NCBI GenBank assembly: GCA_024653675.1
Contig: JANLIB010000275.1
Span: 1-33,433, forward strand
Reading direction: 5' to 3'
DNA length: 33,433 bases
From: Gallionella sp.
GTDB taxonomy: Bacteria; Pseudomonadota; Gammaproteobacteria; Burkholderiales; Gallionellaceae
This document shows, piece by piece, positions 17,753-26,496 of the stretch. Each line of letters starts with the position of its first letter. Positions within the stretch are counted from its first letter, which is position 1. The notes under the pieces are model-generated. The model was given only the letters and a program-made list of their open reading frames with translations, was not told the DNA's origin and did not search any database. The position numbers were made by a program, and so were the translations under genes.

Positions 17753-18804
17753 CTGTGCGCCCCGCTTTGCTGGTGAGCGGACAACAGTTTTCCGTCATAC
17801 TCGCCGGTCAGGGCATTGAGAAATTTGACGATCTTTGCAACTTCTTCTTCGCGCAAATCCACGCCAAGCTGGTATTTTCCCATGATGATTACCGCAGCAT
17901 CCAATGTGCTCGCGGAAGCATCGTGCAAATAAGGCGCGGTCAATGCCACGTTGCGCAATGACGGCACGCGAAATTCGTAGCGATCGTCCTCATCCTTTGT
18001 GAGGTTATAGCGGCCTAAATCAACTTTGCGCAAATTTCCGCGATTCCTGAAATAATCTTCAACCAGACCCAACTTCTCATACATGTTTCCGCCCATATTC
18101 ATGCCCTGGTGACAGCTGATACAGCCAAGGCTCTTGAACAGGTCGTAGCCGGCCAGCTCGGAGCTATCCAGGGCTTGCTTGTCGCCGCGCAAATAACGAT
18201 CGAATCTTGAGTTGGGGGTGTTCAACGAACGCTCAAAAGTGGCAATCGCGTCCCTGACTGTTTGTGGATTAATATTTTCTTTGTAAATATCCGCAAAATC
18301 GCGGCGATAAGCCTTATCATTCCCCAGTTTGGCGATGACCTCGTCCCAGGTCGAACCCATTTCACAGGGGTTATTCATCGGGAAATCTATCTGATCTTCC
18401 AATGTTGCTGCGCGCCCGTCCCAGAATAACCTGAAATTGAAACCGCTGTTGAACACCGTCAGCGTGTCAATCTTACCGTCTGTTTTGCTAGAGCCAACAG
18501 GGTGCGCCAATCCATCCACTCCGCCTGTCGCAAGATTATGGCAATGCGCGCAGGATATCCTGCTGTCGCCGGAAAGTTGGGGGTCGTGAAATAGCCGCCG
18601 TCCAAGAGCAACTTTGCGCTTGTCCAGCTTTAAATCGCGCGGTATCGGGGTGATCGGCTCATCCACGTCGCCATGCTTTACGGCAAACACGGCATCTTCT
18701 TCCGCGCCGTTATGAGCATATGTTGTATACCAGAAAACAAATGCTGCCCCGCATAGAGCCAGTCCAAACAAAGCCAGCACCAACCAGTACGAACGCTTAA
18801 CCAT
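17749..18804 (-). CDS. Di-heme cytochrome c peroxidase (MauG/CcpA family)
   Basis: This family reduces H2O2 to water in the periplasm using electrons from small cytochromes c; some members oxidise other substrates. The 351-residue protein has an N-terminal membrane anchor or uncleaved signal (about 7-28) and two heme motifs, CAHCH at 85-89 and CISCH at 228-232. The family segments FDRYLRGD and RVPSLRNVALTAPYLHDAS are present. AAGGA lies just before the ATG at 18804. Its stop overlaps the start of the c-di-GMP protein, forming a two-gene unit. The true substrate may not be peroxide; MauG-like members cannot be separated by eye. Confidence 0.92.
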   Translation of the reverse strand: MVKRSYWLVLALFGLALCGAAFVFWYTTYAHNGAEEDAVFAVKHGDVDEPITPIPRDLKLDKRKVALGRRLFHDPQLSGDSRISCAHCHNLATGGVDGLAHPVGSSKTDGKIDTLTVFNSGFNFRLFWDGRAATLEDQIDFPMNNPCEMGSTWDEVIAKLGNDKAYRRDFADIYKENINPQTVRDAIATFERSLNTPNSRFDRYLRGDKQALDSSELAGYDLFKSLGCISCHQGMNMGGNMYEKLGLVEDYFRNRGNLRKVDLGRYNLTKDEDDRYEFRVPSLRNVALTAPYLHDASASTLDAAVIIMGKYQLGVDLREEEVAKIVKFLNALTGEYDGKLLSAHQQSGAHR

Positions 18805-19481
18805 GGTGTCCTTTTACTCAGAAAAGCAGCATATCCACGAAATAAACAAAGTAACGAGAACCCAACATGTGAGCAATACGTCGTATCATTACTCAACAGG
18901 CGAATATTTATCGCATGGATATTTATCGTGGTAACTTGATGATTTATAAGGCGCCTTTCGTGTTATTGCATCCCGGCAATATTTTGCACAAGCCAATTCA
19001 TGAGTTGAAAAGCAATTTTCAGGCCTATTCCATGATTTGTGGAGCATATTGTGCTCCCTAAGTTCCGAATATTCAATCAGGTACTGTTTCTTCCAATCCG
19101 TCTAAAGCCGGCACGCGACCAGGCTCCCGCATACGCCAGGAAAATAAATCGTGAAGAGTTTTTTCAGGATAATTTTCCGGAATTTCGATCGCGAAGATGG
19201 AAGACCGCATGGATTTAGCAGCGTCGGCTGCAACAAACGCCATGCAAGGAAAAGGCCGGCGAGCGATCCCGCGATTTGCAAAAAAGCAGTGAGAATTTTT
19301 ATAAGTGCAACAGCAGCGCAATAAGAAACCCCGCAGCAGGCTGCGAGGTATAGATGGTGCAGAATGGATAAAACGCCAAAGGCATGTATCCACCAATAAA
19401 CCGCTGGAGCTTAATCCACTCTGCGAAATATGACGCTGCAAGCAGCGGGGAATCGAACCCAAAGAGGTTGAAAATTCACCG
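18805..19481. other. Gene-poor spacer between nuoN and the peroxidase
   Basis: This spacer is 677 bases with no supportable gene. The 129-codon frame at 19073-19462 (minus) has no recognisable family and runs through repeat and terminator sequence. It holds the nuo terminator at 19320-19348, a CGCTGC-AA-GCAGCG hairpin at 19434-19447, and a GGATAAAACGCC/TATCCACC repeat remnant near 19365-19393. The part 18830-19300 is AT-richer and shows nothing I recognise. Confidence 0.6.
19320..19348 (-). terminator. Rho-independent terminator after nuoN
   Basis: On the minus strand CCTCGCAGC/GCTGCGGGG forms a GC-rich stem followed by TTTCTTATT. It lies about 130 bases after the nuoN stop and would end the nuo transcript. 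Confidence 0.65.
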
Positions 19482-20936
19482 CTAATGCAGCAACAAGGAT
19501 TGTCTGACAGCCACGGCGCAAACCGACATCAATGTTTCGGGAAGCAAACCTAGCAACAGCACGGCCAGACCGTTCACGCTGATCAGCAGCGCAGTATCCT
19601 GGCCGATGGTGATCGGTGCATGGCTTTCCGGCGTATCGAAATACATCAGCTTGACGATACGCAAGTAATAGAAAGCGCCGATCAAAGAGAACAACACTGC
19701 AACCACCGCCAGCCAGACATGCCCGGCCTGCACAGCGGCGTTCAGCACTGAAAATTTGGCGGTAAAACCGACAGTGGGCGGCACACCGGCCATGGAAAAC
19801 ATCAACAGCAGCATCAGGAAAGCGAGCCACGGGCTGCGCCGGCTGAGCCCTTTGAAATCGTCAAGCGTATCGGCTTCAAAACCCATTCTTGACAGCAGAA
19901 TGATCATGCCGAACGAGCCCAGCGACATCAACACATACACCACGGCGTAGAACATCGATGCGCCGTAGCCCACGATTCCGCCGCTCAACAGCCCCAGCAG
20001 CATAAAGCCCATGTGGGCGATGGTTGAGTAGGCGAACATGCGTTTGAGGTTGGTCTGCACGATCGCGGTTATGTTGCCGAGCGCCATCGAGGCAATTGCA
20101 AGAATAATCAACATACCCGACCAATGTTGTACCAAGGGTTGCAGGCCTTCGACCAGAATGCGCGCAACGAAAGCAAAGGCGGCAAGTTTGGGAGCCGAGC
20201 CGATCAGCATCGTTACGGCGGTAGGCGCACCCTGATACACATCCGGCACCCACATATGGAAGGGCACTGCGCCGAGTTTGAAGGCCAGTCCGGAGACCAC
20301 AAACACCAGGCCGAACACCAGTATATTCTTGTCCGCCGTACCGGACTGGATCGCCTGTGACACCGCGCCCAGCTCCAGCGTGCCGGTCGCGCCATACAGC
20401 ATGGACATGCCGTACAGCAACAGGCAGGACGCCAGCGAGCCCAGCACAAAATATTTCATCGCGGCTTCGATGGCAATGGAGGAATCGCGTTGCAGGGCGA
20501 CTATCGTATACAGGCTCAGAGAAAGCAGTTCCAAACCGAGATACAGGGTCAGGAAGTTGTTGGCTGATATCATGACCATCATCCCGATCATGGCGAACAG
20601 TACCAGCACCATGAACTCGCCGGTGAACAGTTCGCGCACGGTGAGATATAGTCTTGAATACGCCAGCATCATGGACAAAGCCAGACAGGTCAACAGCTTC
20701 AGCACATCGGACATCGAATCGTCCACGAACATATTGTGAAAAGCGTAGACCACGCCGTTTCCATGCGTGCCGACGATAATCAGCGAACAGCCCAGCAAGG
20801 TGAGTTGCACCAGCAGGTAGGTGACCAGCCTGCCATCCTGCCTGATCAACAAATCCGCAATCAGTATCACGCACGCCATGGCCAGCACGAATACCTCGGG
20901 GAGCACAGGCAATAAGTCCGATATTACAAAGTTCAT
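19482..20936 (-). CDS. nuoN: NADH-quinone oxidoreductase subunit N
   Basis: NuoN is one of the antiporter-like proton-pumping subunits in the membrane arm of complex I. The 484-residue protein begins [14 protein letters not shown], and the ATG at 20936 overlaps the nuoM stop by ATGA; the longer frame to 20987 lies inside nuoM. It has about 14 hydrophobic helices. The conserved lysine segment [23 protein letters not shown] and the second lysine in [12 protein letters not shown] are present. It is the last nuo gene, followed by a terminator. By style it is a typical betaproteobacterial NuoN, unlike the Mrp-type subunits upstream. Confidence 0.97.
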   Translation of the reverse strand: MNFVISDLLPVLPEVFVLAMACVILIADLLIRQDGRLVTYLLVQLTLLGCSLIIVGTHGNGVVYAFHNMFVDDSMSDVLKLLTCLALSMMLAYSRLYLTVRELFTGEFMVLVLFAMIGMMVMISANNFLTLYLGLELLSLSLYTIVALQRDSSIAIEAAMKYFVLGSLASCLLLYGMSMLYGATGTLELGAVSQAIQSGTADKNILVFGLVFVVSGLAFKLGAVPFHMWVPDVYQGAPTAVTMLIGSAPKLAAFAFVARILVEGLQPLVQHWSGMLIILAIASMALGNITAIVQTNLKRMFAYSTIAHMGFMLLGLLSGGIVGYGASMFYAVVYVLMSLGSFGMIILLSRMGFEADTLDDFKGLSRRSPWLAFLMLLLMFSMAGVPPTVGFTAKFSVLNAAVQAGHVWLAVVAVLFSLIGAFYYLRIVKLMYFDTPESHAPITIGQDTALLISVNGLAVLLLGLLPETLMSVCAVAVRQSLLLH

Positions 20937-22576
20937 AGCGTCTGTTTCCGATCCCGGTTGGAAATTTGACAAGGCGGTGCGCGGCACGCGTCCGCAGGTG
21001 TCCGGTTCACTGCGGCGGTGTTTGCCACTGCGGCATGCTGAAGTCTCCGGACGGGCAGCGACGGAGGAACTGCTTCATTAAGCCCTTCGATATTATTGAC
21101 GCCCCGGACCGGCGACACTTCCGAGACGAGGTGCTCTACGCTTGCCCGCATCCTGGCGAGGAACGGTTCCGGGTTGAAGCCGATCCAGAAGACCAGCACC
21201 AGCAGCGGCAATAATGTTGCGATCTCGCGGCCGTTGAGGTCGGTGACAACAACCTCCTCCTTCCTGGTCGATTCCCCCCAGACCACGCGTTGCAGCATCC
21301 AGAGCATGTAGGCCACGGTAAGCACTACCCCGCCGAGAGCGATTGCCCCGGCCAGCAAGCTGGATTTAAATGATCCGACCAGCACCAGGAATTCCCCGAC
21401 AAACGAATTTGTCCCGGGAAGCCCGAAGGAAGCAAAGGAAAAAATAGCCAGCAGCGTCACATAAATCGGCACCGTCATCCGCAACCCTCCGCAGTCCGAG
21501 ATAAGCCGGCTGTGGGTTCTCTCGTAGATCATTCCCACGCAGAGAAAAAGCGCTCCGGTGGTGATCCCGTGGTTGACCATCTGAAGAATTGCCCCTTCGA
21601 TGCCCTCTGTGTTGAAGACGAATATTCCCAGCGTAACGAATCCCATATGCCCGACGCTGGAGTAGGCGACCAGTTTCTTGAGATCGGTCTGCACCAGCGC
21701 CATGTACGAGCCCCAGATGATGGCAATCAACGAAAGGATCAGGATGACCGGCGCAAAGGCATGACTCGCATCGGGGGTTATCGGCAAACTGAATCTCAGA
21801 AACCCGTAGGTGCCCAGCTTCAGCATCACGCTTGCCAGCATCACACTACCGGCAGTGGGCGCCTCGACGTGGGCATCTGGCAGCCAGGTATGAAACGGAA
21901 ACATCGGAACCTTGATCGCGAAGGCCAGGAAGAATGCCCAGAACACCCAGAACTGGAACGCCGCGCTGTATGATCCTTGCGCAAGCTGCTGAATGTCAAA
22001 TGTCCCGCCACCCGTGAAATACAGCGCCAGTATCGCCACCAGCATGGGAAGGCTTCCTGCCATCGTGTAGAGGAAGAACTTCAACGCGGCATATACCCGG
22101 CGCTGACCGCCCCATACCCCGATGATAAGAAACATCGGGATGAGTTCCGCCTCCCAGAAGACGAAGAACAGGAACAGATCGAGCGCCACAAAGACTCCGA
22201 TTATCGCCGCCTCCATGATCAGGATCGCCATCATGTACTCCTTGACCCGGGTATCGATGGCCTTCCATGAACAGAGCACGCAAAGCGGAGTAATCAGGGT
22301 GGTGAGCAGCACCAGCAGCACACTGATTCCGTCCACACCTACGGCATAGTTGATGTTGAAAGCGGGTATCCATGACAACCGGGTGACAAACTGCATCTCG
22401 TGGCTGGAGGTATCGAAGAGAAACCACAGCGGAAGCGAAACGGCAAAAACCAGCAGGGTAAAAACGAGAGCTGTCCAGCGCGTCCACCCATCATGGCGCG
22501 GGGCGAAGCCGATTATCGCCGCGCCAAGGAGCGGGAGAAGTATAAGCAAACTCAAAAGGTTGGATTCGTGTATCAC
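20933..22576 (-). CDS. nuoM: NADH-quinone oxidoreductase subunit M, with extended C-terminus
   Basis: NuoM is the middle antiporter-like pump of complex I. The 547-residue protein has the expected key residues: the TM5 glutamate E142 in [10 protein letters not shown], the TM7 lysine K222 in [22 protein letters not shown], a TM8 lysine in [15 protein letters not shown] and the [18 protein letters not shown] signature. It is about 45-55 residues longer than usual NuoM. Residues from about 491 on are hydrophilic, Pro/Ala/Arg-rich and unlike any NuoM tail I recall, and they read into the nuoN start (ATGA overlap). It begins 9 bp after the upstream antiporter gene stops. The odd tail may mark a junction where a foreign gene block was joined to native nuoN. 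Confidence 0.93.
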   Translation of the reverse strand: MIHESNLLSLLILLPLLGAAIIGFAPRHDGWTRWTALVFTLLVFAVSLPLWFLFDTSSHEMQFVTRLSWIPAFNINYAVGVDGISVLLVLLTTLITPLCVLCSWKAIDTRVKEYMMAILIMEAAIIGVFVALDLFLFFVFWEAELIPMFLIIGVWGGQRRVYAALKFFLYTMAGSLPMLVAILALYFTGGGTFDIQQLAQGSYSAAFQFWVFWAFFLAFAIKVPMFPFHTWLPDAHVEAPTAGSVMLASVMLKLGTYGFLRFSLPITPDASHAFAPVILILSLIAIIWGSYMALVQTDLKKLVAYSSVGHMGFVTLGIFVFNTEGIEGAILQMVNHGITTGALFLCVGMIYERTHSRLISDCGGLRMTVPIYVTLLAIFSFASFGLPGTNSFVGEFLVLVGSFKSSLLAGAIALGGVVLTVAYMLWMLQRVVWGESTRKEEVVVTDLNGREIATLLPLLVLVFWIGFNPEPFLARMRASVEHLVSEVSPVRGVNNIEGLNEAVPPSLPVRRLQHAAVANTAAVNRTPADACRAPPCQISNRDRKQTL

Positions 22577-22585
22577 GCTATAACC

Positions 22586-24331
22586 TCAGAACAGTGAATA
22601 AAGGCTCAGGATTAACAGTGATCCCACCATAACCAGGGCGTACTGCCGGAGCTGTCCGGTTTGCATCTGCCGCAGTGTGCTGCCCCCCCGCACCACCGCA
22701 GCGGCAATGGCGTTGACAGCCCCGTCAATGACGTGCTTGTCCAGCCATAGCCCTTTTATGCCAAGTATCAGATTGCCGCGGAACACGTGGCGGTACACTT
22801 GAATAAACCAGTTTTCGATGGGGCTTACCACGTGGTACACGAACTGCATGAAAAGGCCTGCGCCCTTCCGGTAGAACCAGTCTATATCCAGGGTAATCTT
22901 GCGCAGCCCCCCGAGTTTTTTGCGCAGCATGAAGAAGCCCATGGCGGTAAACAGCAGTATCTGCAAAGCCCAGATGATATGGGTTGGCGTGTAGGAATGG
23001 TACTCAACCACGTTCGGCAGCTTGTCGTAAAGCCATGCGGGATAAACACCGATGAAGATGCACAGGAACGCGGCCATCCCCATCGCCACCAGCATGTTGC
23101 GTGGCGGTTCTGCCGGTCGCGCCCCGCAATCCTTGCCAAAGAAGGTGTAATAGGGAATCTTCAGCCCCAGGCACAGGAACGTTCCGACGGAAGCCAGAGT
23201 GAGCAGCAGCCATACCTTGGGAAGATGCATTTCGGCGGCGGCAGAAATTTCCATGGACTTGCTCACGAATCCGCTGAATAGGGGAAAAGCCGAAATCGAC
23301 AAGGCGCCGACCATGTAGAGAACAAAGGTCACGGGCATCCAGCGGTATAAACCTCCCAGCTCGCTAAGCTTGCTCTGCCCCGTCATCTGGATGACTGCTC
23401 CCGCCCCCATAAACAGAAGTCCCTTGTACAGGATGTGCGCAAAAGCATGCGCGACCGCACCGTTGATGGCCAGAGCCGAACCCATCCCCACGGCGGTCAC
23501 CATGAAGCCCACCTGGCTGATGATGTGATAGCCGAGCAGACGGCGAATATCGTTCGACAGCATGGCAAACACCACACCGTAGAGCGCCATGAAAGTGCCC
23601 ATCCAGATGAGCAGCTCGGTCCCGGGGTAGGCGCGGATCAAGGCATAGACCGCCGTCTTGGTAGTAAAAGCACTCAGAAAAACCGCACCGGTCACCGTTG
23701 CCTCAGGGTAGGCATCGGTCAGCCATGCGTGCAGCGGAGGAACGGCAGCGTTGAGCATGAAACCGGCCAGGATGAGATAGAACGCCGCGCCATTTCCCTG
23801 CATGACATCGAAACGGGTCGATCCGGTCGTCACATAAAGTATCACGATCCCGGCAAGGAGCACCACGCCGCCGACGGCATGCACCAGCAGATACCGGTAC
23901 CCGGCTTCGATCGAGGCCTTTACCCGGCGCGACCAGATGAGCCAGACCGAGGCGAACGCCATGAGCTCCCAGAACACAAAGAGCGTCAAAAGATCGCCGG
24001 CAAACGTTACCCCGAGCGATGACCCGGCATAGACGAACGCGGCGATATGTTGCCCATTGTCCTTGACATGCAGCGCATAGGTCGCCCCGACCAGCGCTGC
24101 GATCGAAAACACATATGCAAAGGCAAGACTGAGCTTGTCCGCACGTCCGAAGATCAGTTCAAATCCGAGAAAGTTGACGACACCATGGACGCCGGGCGAC
24201 ATCAGCATCACGGTCACCAGCGCAAGAGCCGGCAGCAGGACGATATAAATCTGCTGCGCTCTTCCTCTGATGAAAGGAATGAACAAAGCCCCCAGAATGA
24301 GGAAAACTGAAGGGTGTACCCAATCAATCAT
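22586..24331 (-). CDS. Mrp-type antiporter subunit with NuoL-like lateral helix, in the NuoL position
   Basis: This 581-residue antiporter-like membrane subunit of the Proton_antipo_M family has a core that resembles MrpD rather than NuoL: around the TM5 glutamate it reads FWELMAFASVW (E122), not the NuoL-type GWEGVGLCSY. The TM7 position that normally carries a pump lysine is asparagine (N194 in FMLNAAVPPLHAW). K225 and K303 in later helices are present. After a helix at about 452-470 comes a long amphipathic stretch (471-562) containing VIDGAVN and RQMQTGQLRQYALVM, very like the NuoL lateral helix, then a final helix. The stretch seems some 20 residues longer than in NuoL. It overlaps the preceding small gene by 8 bp. 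It most likely replaces NuoL as the distal pump. Confidence 0.85.
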   Translation of the reverse strand: MIDWVHPSVFLILGALFIPFIRGRAQQIYIVLLPALALVTVMLMSPGVHGVVNFLGFELIFGRADKLSLAFAYVFSIAALVGATYALHVKDNGQHIAAFVYAGSSLGVTFAGDLLTLFVFWELMAFASVWLIWSRRVKASIEAGYRYLLVHAVGGVVLLAGIVILYVTTGSTRFDVMQGNGAAFYLILAGFMLNAAVPPLHAWLTDAYPEATVTGAVFLSAFTTKTAVYALIRAYPGTELLIWMGTFMALYGVVFAMLSNDIRRLLGYHIISQVGFMVTAVGMGSALAINGAVAHAFAHILYKGLLFMGAGAVIQMTGQSKLSELGGLYRWMPVTFVLYMVGALSISAFPLFSGFVSKSMEISAAAEMHLPKVWLLLTLASVGTFLCLGLKIPYYTFFGKDCGARPAEPPRNMLVAMGMAAFLCIFIGVYPAWLYDKLPNVVEYHSYTPTHIIWALQILLFTAMGFFMLRKKLGGLRKITLDIDWFYRKGAGLFMQFVYHVVSPIENWFIQVYRHVFRGNLILGIKGLWLDKHVIDGAVNAIAAAVVRGGSTLRQMQTGQLRQYALVMVGSLLILSLYSLF

Positions 24332-24575
24332 TGTAGTAATCCTCAGGCCGTCCCAGCCAATAGTGTCCCAATGTCTTCGAAACGACGACGATCAGGATAA
24401 AGGAGAGGAGCCCGTAGAGGGCGCTGAACCCCGGAATGTCGTCCCAGAAAAAATGTGAGTGGTGCCGGGGAAGAAAAAAATCGATCACGACTATGAGCGC
24501 CAGTACCGCGAAACCGATCCGCTTCAACGTCTTCGCGTTATTCACCAGGTTTTCCAGAATTTTGCCAATATCCAT
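24324..24575 (-). CDS. Small two-helix membrane protein of the complex I locus
   Basis: This 83-residue protein has two hydrophobic helices (about 19-36, RIGFAVLALIVVIDFFL, and 50-70, FSALYGLLSFILIVVVSK), a His-rich loop (PRHHSHFFWDD) and an acidic C-terminus (GRPEDYYND). I do not recognise a named family. It overlaps the upstream antiporter gene by one base (TGATG) and the downstream one by 8 bases, so all three are translationally coupled. Canonical complex I operons have no gene here. It may be an accessory subunit bridging the two Mrp-type pumps (inference). The frame extends upstream without start support. Confidence 0.8.
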   Translation of the reverse strand: MDIGKILENLVNNAKTLKRIGFAVLALIVVIDFFLPRHHSHFFWDDIPGFSALYGLLSFILIVVVSKTLGHYWLGRPEDYYND

Positions 24576-26062
24576 CACCGAATCCCCACCTTGATTAAAT
24601 TGAGGAAGTGGTCCGGATAGATGCCCAGAGCCACCGTTCCAACCGCCGTAATCAGCAACGGTATAAGGACTTTGTAGGGCGCTTCGCTGATGCCTTCGTG
24701 CCCATCCGCCGGCGGAGTCCCAAACACAGCCTTGTAGACGACCGGCGCGAAGTACGCCACGTTGAGCAGGCTGCTGGTCAATATCACCCCGAGCAGCATC
24801 CAGCTCCTGGTCTCTATGGTGCCTACGGCAAGATTCCATTTGGTGATGAATCCGGCGAATAGCGGCACGCCGATGATGCTGAGTGACCCGATGGCGAAGG
24901 CTGCGATCGTCCACGGCATTTTCCGTGCAATCCCGTGCATTTCACTGATGTTGGTCTTGTGCGACGCGACATAGATCGCGCCGGCGCAGAAGAACAGCGT
25001 GATTTTCGTGAAGGCATGATTCACGATGTGAATGATGCCGCCGGTGATTCCGCTGACCGACAGCAGCGCCACGCCCAGCACGATGTACGAGAGCTGGCTC
25101 ACTGTGGAATAGGCCAGCCGCATCTTGAGATTGTCCTGGGTCAGCGCATAGGCCGACGACGCCAGGATGGTGATGGAAGCGATAATGGCCGTGTAGTCAC
25201 CCAGGTGGAGATTCTGCATCGTCGGAACCCCGTAGACGTCAACCACCAGCCGGACGATACAGAATGCGCCGACCTTCACCACCGCCACGGCGTGGAGCAG
25301 AGCGCTTACCGGCGTGGGCGCCACCATCGCGGAGGGCAGCCAGTTGTGCATCGGCATCAGCCCGGCCTTGGCAAAACCGTACAGGAACATGAAATACATC
25401 ACTGTCAAAAGTGTCGGAATCTCCATCCCGGAGAACGTCGTGGCCGTTATCCCCATGAACATCCCCACCTTGTTGAATTCCAGCGAGCCGGTAAGGCTAT
25501 ACGTCAGGATGATGGCGCCCAGAAGGATGCTGCTCGATGCGCCCACCAGATAAAGCAGATACTTGCGCCCCGCATCCCAGTCCTTGGCGGCTTCATTGTG
25601 TATCACCAGCGGCAACGTGCACAGGCTCAGTACTTCATAGAAAAAGAACAGCGTGAACAGATTTCCCGCAAAGGCGACGCCCATGGCCGAGGACAGCGCA
25701 ATGGCAAAGCAGGTGTAATACCTCGTCTGGGCATGCTCCTTGAGGGTGCGCATGTAGCCCATGGAATAAACCGTGGTGATAATCCACAGAAATGAGGACG
25801 TGGTGGCAAACAGCAAACCGATACCGTCCACCTTGAAAGCGAGTTCAACGCCGGGAAGAATTTTGAAGACCGTATACTTGATCGCTATCCCGGAAAGAAC
25901 CGCAGGCGTCATGGATATAACGATCAGAAACTTGATGACTCCCGCACCGATGGACCAACCCTCTCTCAGGTTCGGGCGCCGGTAAGAACACATGATCAGC
26001 ACGGCGGCAATTGCCGAGACCAGCACCGCCAGAAGAGGCTTTATCGAAATCAATGTTTCCAT
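24575..26062 (-). CDS. MrpD-like antiporter subunit in the complex I operon
   Basis: This 495-residue polytopic protein of the Proton_antipo_M family is closest in style to subunit D of Mrp cation/proton antiporters. Pump residues are present: the TM5 glutamate E143 in FFFYEVLSLCTLPLV, the TM7 lysine K232 in GFAKAGLMPMHNWLPSAM and the TM8 lysine K263 in AVAVVKVGAF. It lacks a NuoL lateral-helix tail. No mrpA, B, C, E, F or G genes are nearby, so a free Mrp antiporter is unlikely. It lies 128 bp after nuoK, with a weak hairpin in the gap, and is coupled to the small gene downstream. With the next antiporter gene, NuoM and NuoN it gives four pump-like subunits. Confidence 0.87.
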   Translation of the reverse strand: METLISIKPLLAVLVSAIAAVLIMCSYRRPNLREGWSIGAGVIKFLIVISMTPAVLSGIAIKYTVFKILPGVELAFKVDGIGLLFATTSSFLWIITTVYSMGYMRTLKEHAQTRYYTCFAIALSSAMGVAFAGNLFTLFFFYEVLSLCTLPLVIHNEAAKDWDAGRKYLLYLVGASSSILLGAIILTYSLTGSLEFNKVGMFMGITATTFSGMEIPTLLTVMYFMFLYGFAKAGLMPMHNWLPSAMVAPTPVSALLHAVAVVKVGAFCIVRLVVDVYGVPTMQNLHLGDYTAIIASITILASSAYALTQDNLKMRLAYSTVSQLSYIVLGVALLSVSGITGGIIHIVNHAFTKITLFFCAGAIYVASHKTNISEMHGIARKMPWTIAAFAIGSLSIIGVPLFAGFITKWNLAVGTIETRSWMLLGVILTSSLLNVAYFAPVVYKAVFGTPPADGHEGISEAPYKVLIPLLITAVGTVALGIYPDHFLNLIKVGIR

Positions 26063-26097
26063 GTGGCCATCCGGTTCATCCCAGCGAGTGAAAAGAC

Positions 26098-26116
26098 GGC
26101 GAAATCATAATTCGCC
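26098..26116 (-). promoter_or_regulatory. Weak hairpin between nuoK and the MrpD-like gene
   Basis: GGCGAA and TTCGCC flank a 7-base loop. Read on the minus strand the hairpin is followed by GTCTTTT. It may be an attenuator or RNA-processing site separating nuoE-K from the pump genes. The stem is only 6 bp, so it is tentative. Confidence 0.3.
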
Positions 26117-26190
26117 GGGCTATCAATCCGGTAAAGAAAAAAACTGTTTTTAATCATTGTGGTCATCATTATCACCATCGCACCGGCGGT

Positions 26191-26496
26191 TCATCCCTTC
26201 AGCTCGTCCCAATCGGCCACATCGATCGTCCGCCTGTTACGGAAAAGCAGCACGACGATGGCAAGCCCGATGGCCGCCTCGGCAGCGGCAACCACCAATA
26301 TGAAAAAGACAAATATCTGGCCGGCGGGGTCTCCCCGATAGTGCGAGAATGCGACGAAATTCGTATTCACCGCCAACAGCATCAGCTCGATCGCCATCAA
26401 CATATTGATGATGTTCTTCCGTTTGAACAGAATACCGGCAACTCCCATGCAGAAGATGACCGCTCCAAGAATCAGGAAATCAGAAAGAACAATCAT
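26191..26496 (-). CDS. nuoK: NADH-quinone oxidoreductase subunit K
   Basis: NuoK is a three-helix membrane subunit carrying two buried glutamates in the proton path. The 101-residue protein has both: E37 ([11 protein letters not shown]) and E73 ([11 protein letters not shown]). The ATG at 26496 overlaps the nuoJ stop by ATGA. It is followed by an unusual 128-bp gap where canonical operons run directly into nuoL. Confidence 0.97.
   Translation of the reverse strand: MIVLSDFLILGAVIFCMGVAGILFKRKNIINMLMAIELMLLAVNTNFVAFSHYRGDPAGQIFVFFILVVAAAEAAIGLAIVVLLFRNRRTIDVADWDELKG

Noticed and set aside
19073-19462. 129-codon minus-strand frame in the spacer after nuoN
   Set aside because: Runs through the terminator and a repeat remnant, has no ribosome binding site and no recognisable family.
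19440-19470. T-arm-like sequence (GGGTTCGATTCCC on the minus strand) after nuoN, suggesting a tRNA or attachment-site remnant
   Set aside because: The T-stem does not extend beyond three good pairs, no acceptor stem or CCA follows, and the expected upstream tRNA part falls inside nuoN. Probably chance or a very decayed fragment.
24575-26062. Separate Mrp cation/proton antiporter operon
   Set aside because: No mrpA/B/C/E/F/G genes nearby; the genes overlap each other in series inside the nuo operon and one partner carries a NuoL-like lateral helix.
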